64,000 bases of DNA, taken from the NCBI RefSeq assembly GCF_029962835.1, contig NC_080582.1, positions 75,822,177-75,886,176 on the forward strand, read 5' to 3'. The DNA comes from Magnolia sinica (Eukaryota; Streptophyta; Magnoliopsida; Magnoliales; Magnoliaceae). Positions 58,062 to 64,000 of this stretch are shown here, in pieces. Below the pieces are notes generated by a model. The model saw only the letters and a list, made by a program, of their open reading frames with translations. It did no database searches and had not been told where the DNA came from. The position numbers were made by a program, and so were the translations under genes. The number at the start of each line of letters is the position of its first letter. The stretch's first letter is position 1.

Positions 58062-58802
58062 TGTTGTTTTTCGGTTCGCCCTCTTTATGACCCTGGGACT
58101 TGCACAAGTAGAAGGAGAAAGTTGACCCTGGTTTTAATAGGGGACCCTCCGATGCTTAAGTCAGAACTTGGGTCTTGGATTTAGATTAAAGGTTATAGGG
58201 CGAGATTTCTTGCATACATTTTACCATGAAGATCTTCGTATTTATAATACTGTTGTGCCCCATAGGGTTCCCGTAATCAGAGTGAATTCCAATTTTACTG
58301 GAATCCGTAATCTATGATATTCCTGAATTTTCGGGAGATCCTAGCCTTATCTCCCGAAAATCTCGAGTAAAGATACAGAGTTTTACTAGGTAACTTCTAG
58401 ATATAGAGCGATATAGCTCGATTGATGCTTATTTCTTCAACACGCATTTGCCGAGACAAGTTTATTTCCGCCTACTTTATTGATCGACTCAACCTTTGAA
58501 TTGGACTAAAGCTCGGGCGACTCTACGGCCAACTAATCATAGGTCGGCCTGAGCTTTCCTCTGTAAGGCTTTCACTTGAGCCTTGAGGTGCACTTCCTCC
58601 CTTAGAGGCTTCGCTTCGTGGCTCAGGACGTTTAGGCTATGGTCAGGCCAGGAGCCTCACGATCCGAGCTACGTCTCTCTATCCTGCGTTTTACGGACTT
58701 TGGGCTTCGTTCAGACTCGGCGTCCAACAAGTCCGAGCCATTGCCTTATTAACTCTTTTGACTCTTGTGACTCAAAGAACTTGTCGAATTTTTCCCCTAA
58801 CA
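58062..58802 (-). repeat. Tat element 5' LTR (only LTR remaining)
   Basis: The 741-bp LTR begins TGTTGTTTTTCGG and ends CCCCTAACA in window orientation. It includes 'ggaccctccgatgcttaagt', the lineage motif also seen in the solo LTR at 7250-8122. The flank ATAAT (58803-58807) should be the target duplication, but its partner is gone with the left side. Confidence 0.8.
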
Positions 58803-59279
58803 ATAATGATAGCGGTGAGGAAAAAACAAATACCAGATTGATTCATTTTTTTTTAATTTTTTTTACAAATGTTATAAATTCGGCAAAACTAATGTTACAA
58901 ATTTCAGCCAATTTTCAGGGTAAAATTTCCTCTCTTTCAAACGCACGTGCCAAAAAAATCATATTTTTATCTTTAATTCATCCACAGATTAAATGTCCTA
59001 AAATTCACTCTATTAGAATCTTCTAGAATTACTTCTGCATTACGTATGCAATTTATAAATAATTTCTAGGTTCCTGCATATCGTGTGACACTACAACCAG
59101 AGTTTCAAAGCCTTTTTCGTCTGGTTTGTCGCAGTGCATCCGTTCCTAGCAACGCTTCTCTTTTGCACGCATAGAAAGAAAGTAACCCACTTTGCTAGAA
59201 TCTTCCAGAAGGGCTGCGAAATCCTTTGACTGGCAGGTGCGTCTCTGAGACTCGTGTGGCTCATCCGGCCGTGTCTACC
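58803..59279. repeat. Segment C core, counterpart of A and B, with HSE motifs
   Basis: It matches B from 22012 onward. It contains GAATCTTCTAGAA (59016-59028), a TATAAATA (about 59054) and GAATCTTCCAGAAGG (59198-59212). No gene is seen. Confidence 0.75.
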
Positions 59280-59829
59280 GGACACGGATTAGATACTTAC
59301 AGTTACAGGTTGAGCAGCCAATCCGCAACTGAAGTGACGTCACCAAGTTACGTGGGCCCACTATGATGTATGTGTTGTATCCACGCCGTCCATCCATTTT
59401 GAGATATCATTTTAAAGCATGAGCCAAAGAATGAGTCAGATAAAAAAACTGTAGTGGACCCCACCACAGAAAACAGTAGGAAGAGTGATTCCCACCGTTG
59501 AAACTATCTTAATGCCCGTCATAATGTTTATTTGAAATCCAACCCGTTCAAAAGTTTTTTTTAATAATAATAAAAAAAAGAAATGAAAGAAAGGAAAACA
59601 CAGATATCAACTTGATCTAAAACTTTTGTAGCTTTTATAAGTTTTTGATGGTGGTGTCACTGTCCCCACTGTTTTCTGTACTGGGTCCACTGGACCTTTG
59701 TATTTAACTCATTCTTTGGATATTTCCCCGGAGCTTTGTATTTAACTCATTCTTTGGAAAGACAGAACTTGGCGACGCCACTTTAGTAGCGAGTCTCGCT
59801 ACTAAACCTTTAAGGGCTGATCCGCGCCC
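59280..59829. mobile_element. Fold-back Mutator-type MITE with TGACGTCA ends, uninterrupted copy
   Basis: It is flanked by GTGTCTACC (59271-59279) and GTGTCTAAC (59830-59838). It occupies the same site as 22515-43465, without the retrotransposon stack. At about 59700-59760 a short stretch ('tatttaactcattctttgga') is duplicated. It is 550 bp. Confidence 0.9.
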
Positions 59830-59863
59830 GTGTCTAACGTGGAAATCTCCCTGCAGGTCATCC

Positions 59864-61381
59864 GGACGCGGATTTCCTGCTAAAGGCATTTGGCAGGAGT
59901 TCCTGCGCTGGGAACGCAGGAGGGATCCACTATGTTGTTTGTGAGAAATTCTCTCCGTCCATCTGTTTTTACAGTTCATGTCACAACATGAGGCGTGGCA
60001 TGAGGCCAAAAACGTCCACCCTGCCGGGACAGTAATCTGTCTGGGCAGGGATCTGTGGGGCCCACCGTGACGTAAGTGTTTTATCTACGCCGTTCATAGT
60101 TTTTCTCATATCATTTCAAGGTATGATCCAAAAATTTTGGCAGGTACAGGTGTTAAGTGGACCACAAAGTGGGGATTGAACTTCCACCATTAAAAACTAC
60201 TTGGGAGCTGGGGAAGTTTCCGATCAAGTTGATATTTAAGTTTTGGATTAAGTTGATATTTGTTTTTTTCACTTCATCCACGTCTACATGACCTCATGAA
60301 TAGGTTGGATGGTAAAAAAAACATCACGTTGGCTCTTAGAAATGTTTCAATGGTGGGTGTCATTATCACTGCAGCTTCCTGTAGTGTGGTCCACGGGAGC
60401 TGTTGACCTGCATCATTTTTAAGATCATACCTGAAAATGACCTGATAAAAGTGATAAATCGTCAGGATAAAAACACTTACATCACTGTGGGCCCCACAGA
60501 TTTGTCCAAATGAACCGTATCCAATGGTCAAGTGGGCAGAAAACATGATAATTGAACGTCCACAGCTGAAATGCTGGTGGGGCCATTAAAAGTCTCAATC
60601 ATGCTAATATTTGTGTTTTCGGTTCATCCCGATAGGAATGACATTATTAACGGCATTAATAGCATGTAAACATGACCATCGAGCTCACCCAAGGTTTCAA
60701 AATTCGATTTGGCTACTGAGTAACTCCGTACGCTCTTATGGTAGTGAGTAAACTATATTGGGCCCACCATGAATGTATCTGGTCTATCCATACCGTCCAT
60801 CCGTTTTTCCATATTATTTTAGGGGTTGAGACTAAAATTTAAGCCTACCCAAAGTGATCAAGTAGACCATACCATAGGAAACAGTTGAAACAATGACTTC
60901 CATAGTTGAAACCTTTCTAGGGCCCACAGTGATGTTTATTTCTCATCCAACCTGTTTATAAGATCACACAGACGTGCATGAAGGGAAAACACAAATACAA
61001 GCTTGATCCAAAACTTCTGTGGCCCCCAAGAAATTTTCAACTTTGAATGTTCAATTGACACTGTTTCCTATAGTGTGGTCCAGTTGAGGTTTAGATATAC
61101 TTCGTTTTTAGGCTCAAGTCCTAAAATTATCTGGTAAAATGGATGGACTGAGTGGATAAAATATATAAATCTTGGTGGACCCCACATAGTTTACTCAGTA
61201 TGCTTAGCGTACTGGGTTACTCAGTACGCAGTCCTCTTCCGGTTTCAACTGTAAAAATTTCCTAAAATGAGCTAACAAACGGATGTACATTGTGGATTCC
61301 AGACAAACATCACGGTGGTCTCCACCTAAGTTTCCAGCAGAGGAACTTCATGCGGATGGCTTCCGCTGGAAATCCGCATCA
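59864..61381. mobile_element. Fold-back Mutator-type MITE containing two further MITEs
   Basis: The outer copy is flanked by AGGTCATCC (59855-59863) and AGGTGATCC (61382-61390), matching the site of 43500-43997. Inside, about 60016-60508 is a MITE whose ends pair 'gcagggatctgtggggccc' with 'gtgggccccacagatttg'. About 60715-61240 is a TACTGAGTAACTC-type MITE like 20478-21077. Confidence 0.83.
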
Positions 61382-63472
61382 AGGTGATCCAAGCCCAATT
61401 AGCAGGCTAGTATTATCATCTGTGGGGCCATCACCCTAACAAAAACATGGACGGCTTATAATAACTCACTAACAATCCACACTCCACACACTTGGTCACC
61501 TCATGAGGAACCATGTTGGCTCACGTGCCATGTGTAAAGATTTTCTTAGCCCGACGCATGCGGATTGTGCAGTGAGTAGGCAAGCTTCTATGGACTCCTC
61601 ACATAGACTTTTTAAATCCACGAGTAAAAGCATAGGAAAAATAGAAAATAAATTCTATAAAATTCTTAATTTGGTCGACGAATTAAACTAAAATAGTTTA
61701 CAACCCTTTAAATAGGAATATCAGGAAGAAGTTTCAAAATTAAATCACAACTAGAACTCCCTAAAATTCAGCTTAATCACGTTATTCTCCTAATTTTTCT
61801 AAACACTTTTTATATTGGACACAACTCCTAGGATGAAGAGTTACAATCAAATGAAAACTTATTAAATATTATTAAAAATGGAAATAAACATAGAATTCAA
61901 TGAATTACAATCAAATTAAAACTTACTAAACATAGTAAAAACAGAAATAAATATAGAATTCGACTGTCGGCGTTGGCAACCTAGCATAGTGAGGTTGTTG
62001 GCTAAAGTAACCCGTCGGGTTGGTTGGAAATTTGACGTAGGCAATCTGGCATAGCTGGGTTGGTTGGCTAAAGTAACTCACCAGGTTAGTTGGCTAAAGT
62101 AGCTCGTCCTACCTCAAAATCACATATGGTACGTCGAGTAATTCATTTTAATTTGCAAAATACATTTGTTTTAATGTTTTAATGGTCTCGATAACTTCTA
62201 CCTCCTATCGAGCCTTCTCTATTCTATCTTGAACATAAAAGTATCCATGGCCCGCTGTACATTAGGCCGCCCATATACTTTTCCATCTCATTTTAGAAGA
62301 TAACAAAATATTTAAGTATATCAAAAGCTCAAGTGGACAACACCCTTCCGTTGAAAAAACTTGCCGAGGACCTTGGAAGTCATGAACCAAGCTTATTCTT
62401 GAGTTTTCACTTCATTCATGTCTTTGGGAAACAGGTTGGATGACAAATAAAAATCACCGGGGGCTCTAAAAAGGTTGCAATAGACGTCATTGTCCCTACT
62501 CTTTCCTGTGGTGCGGTCCACTTGAGCTTTGGATATGTATTAATTTTGAGCTTATGTTGTAGTGTGCTCTAAAAGAATGGACGGTCTACAGTTTACTCAT
62601 ACTAGCTACACAATCTGCGTCCTAGGCCAACTACTTTCACTTGAGGTCCACTCCACACGCTTGGGGTCCACTTCTTGTCCCATTGCTGATGGTGTAAGCT
62701 TGTGTGCATCTACAAAGAATCTGGACCATTCATCCGGTTGGTCTGTGTGGCTAACCTGTCCACGACAATATTTACTTCCCACGTGATTATCGTCACGTGT
62801 GCTGCATCTACCATTCCTACAATGACCGAGCTGCGGTGTGTTTGATTGAAGACGCTCTTTCATTTAAATGGTACATTGCATGCATCTCGATATTTAATTA
62901 ATTCTTTTAAATAAAAAAATATTATCTATTTTTCTACCGGATGTGATAACTCATGTAATGTACAGTTTGCATGGCTACAATAGTCCTTTATTAAAATGAA
63001 TCCCGACAGTGCATAAATCGAACAATGTCTTGTCATTGTCATCCTCATCTAGATATTATTTTAACTGTCTAATTGGTGGAAGCGGATTGGCTGGTGTACC
63101 ACACACCAGCTATTAAGTAGGATATTGGTACGTCTTTTTTAATGTCAGGCAATGGGGTAGGCCTCTGTTCAAAATCAATGCATGGGCCAACCCAATTGCA
63201 GGGCTTGTCTTTTCTTGCATTTTGGGCAGTTCCATTATTATCCTTTCAGGGCTGGTTTGGAACTTAGGACTAAGTGGTATATAAATGCATTGGGTGTAGT
63301 ATAAACTCTATCAAGTGTTTGGAAATGATGGAAAGAATTAGATTAATTCAGGTATCATTCAACTAGTCATGCTAAGAGATAGGTAGGATTTAAATCCACT
63401 GCATTGATGGGCCTTATATTGATGCATGTATTTTATCCATGTTGTCTATTTATATGCGCCCTTTATACATCA
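61382..63472. repeat. Segment C, right part, duplicate of 43998-46103
   Basis: The same landmark order as B, without the 57-bp hairpin. The frames at 62562-62863 repeat those at 45206-45415 and show no domain. No gene is recognised. Confidence 0.72.
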
Positions 63473-64000
63473 CACTATGCCAAAACTGAAAAGGACGATC
63501 TAAAACCGTCTCAAATGACCAAAAAGGACGGTCATGGACCGTTGCATGGGCCGTCAAATGTTGACGTATTGTATTACTTAAAGGACGGTCGAAAACTGTC
63601 ATTCTTATTGACGAAAAAAGGACGATCATAGACCGTATCTTATGAGCCTTCAAAGGACGGCCATCGAAAGGACTGTCATAGACCATCTCTGATAAGCCTT
63701 CAAAGGACGGTCCATAACCACCTTAAAAAGGACTGTCATGGACCGTTTCTTATGGCTCTTCAAAAGACGACTATAGACCGTCTTTAAAAAGGATTGTCAT
63801 GGACCATCTCTTATGAGCCTTCAAAGGACGGCCACAAACCGTCCTTAAAAAAGACTGTCATGGACCGTCCCTTATGATCTTTCAAAGCACATTTTTAAAT
63901 TTGAGAAGATCAATATACACCTATTATAATATATTTCATCGTATTCTTCCTGATATACACTTGTTATATAATATATTTCATCATATTCACATTCATATCT
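63473..64000. mobile_element. CACTA transposon, left end only
   Basis: It starts CACTATGCCAAAA at the point where the paralogue at about 46103 continues uninterrupted. A dense series of subterminal GGACGGTC / GACCGTCC motifs in both orientations runs to about 63890, then an AT-rich stretch. The family differs from 31993-42381 (other ends, other subterminal motif). The rest lies beyond the window. Confidence 0.82.

Larger units (their letters stand above)
49489..58802 (-). mobile_element. Tat/Retand-like Ty3/gypsy retrotransposon, left side truncated
   Basis: Minus-strand order from the right is LTR (58062-58802), primer-site region, gag, protease, RT/RNase H, second RNase H, integrase, and an opposite-strand ORF. 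This is the layout of Tat/Ogre/Retand elements. The left LTR is missing: the sequence joins segment C at about 49489, while the right flank resumes segment C at a point matching B 22012. About 2.4 kb of C is therefore absent. Many stops and frameshifts are present. Confidence 0.85.

Overview
This window is plant nuclear DNA made almost entirely of transposable elements and their remains. I found no intact host protein gene, rRNA or tRNA gene. The plant call rests on Ty1/copia, Ty3/gypsy (Tekay-like and Tat/Retand-like), CACTA, hAT, PIF/Tourist, tRNA-derived SINE and RTE-type LINE signatures. The dominant repeat is a fold-back MITE with ends of the type GTGGGCCCACCATGATGTATGT. In my experience this repeat is abundant in magnoliid-type genomes, but assignment to a lineage is low confidence.

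The background is a set of paralogous segments that align by eye. Segment A is about 5.7-9.3 kb. Segment B is about 16.4-22.5 kb and continues at 43.3-46.1 kb. Segment C is about 46.7-49.5 kb, then 58.8-63.5 kb. A smaller pair is 2.0-3.6 kb versus 9.6-10.7 kb. The copies carry different insertions, so one copy often supplies the empty site for an element in another. This gives target-site duplications (TSDs): 9 bp for the fold-back MITEs (Mutator-type), 8 bp for a hAT MITE at 11.3-14.9 kb, 5 bp for LTR elements, 3 bp for CACTA and Tourist elements, and 14-16 bp for two SINEs.

The centre, 22.5-43.5 kb, is a nested stack. A Mutator-type MITE (22515-43465) was split by a decayed Ty1/copia element (22925-43303, TSD TTGTA, minus strand). 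The right LTR of that element was split by a Tekay-like solo LTR (29604-43075, TSD GTTCC). That LTR was split by a CACTA transposon (31993-42381, TSD ATG). The CACTA carries a 7.2-kb degenerate telomere-like CCTAAA array (34425-41594), a gene-like 5' leader, and a 140-bp palindrome. The array inside the CACTA is the strongest candidate here for something undescribed.

The right part holds a broken Tat/Retand Ty3/gypsy element (about 49.5-58.8 kb, minus strand). It has gag, protease, RT, two RNase H regions, integrase and an opposite-strand extra ORF. Only its 5' LTR (58062-58802) is found; the other side is lost in a deletion. The window ends inside a second CACTA element that starts at 63473.

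The coding remnants act only in retrotransposition, and all carry stops, frameshifts or changed catalytic residues. Heat-shock-element-like motifs followed by TATAAATA recur in segments A, B and C and may be the remains of a duplicated promoter.
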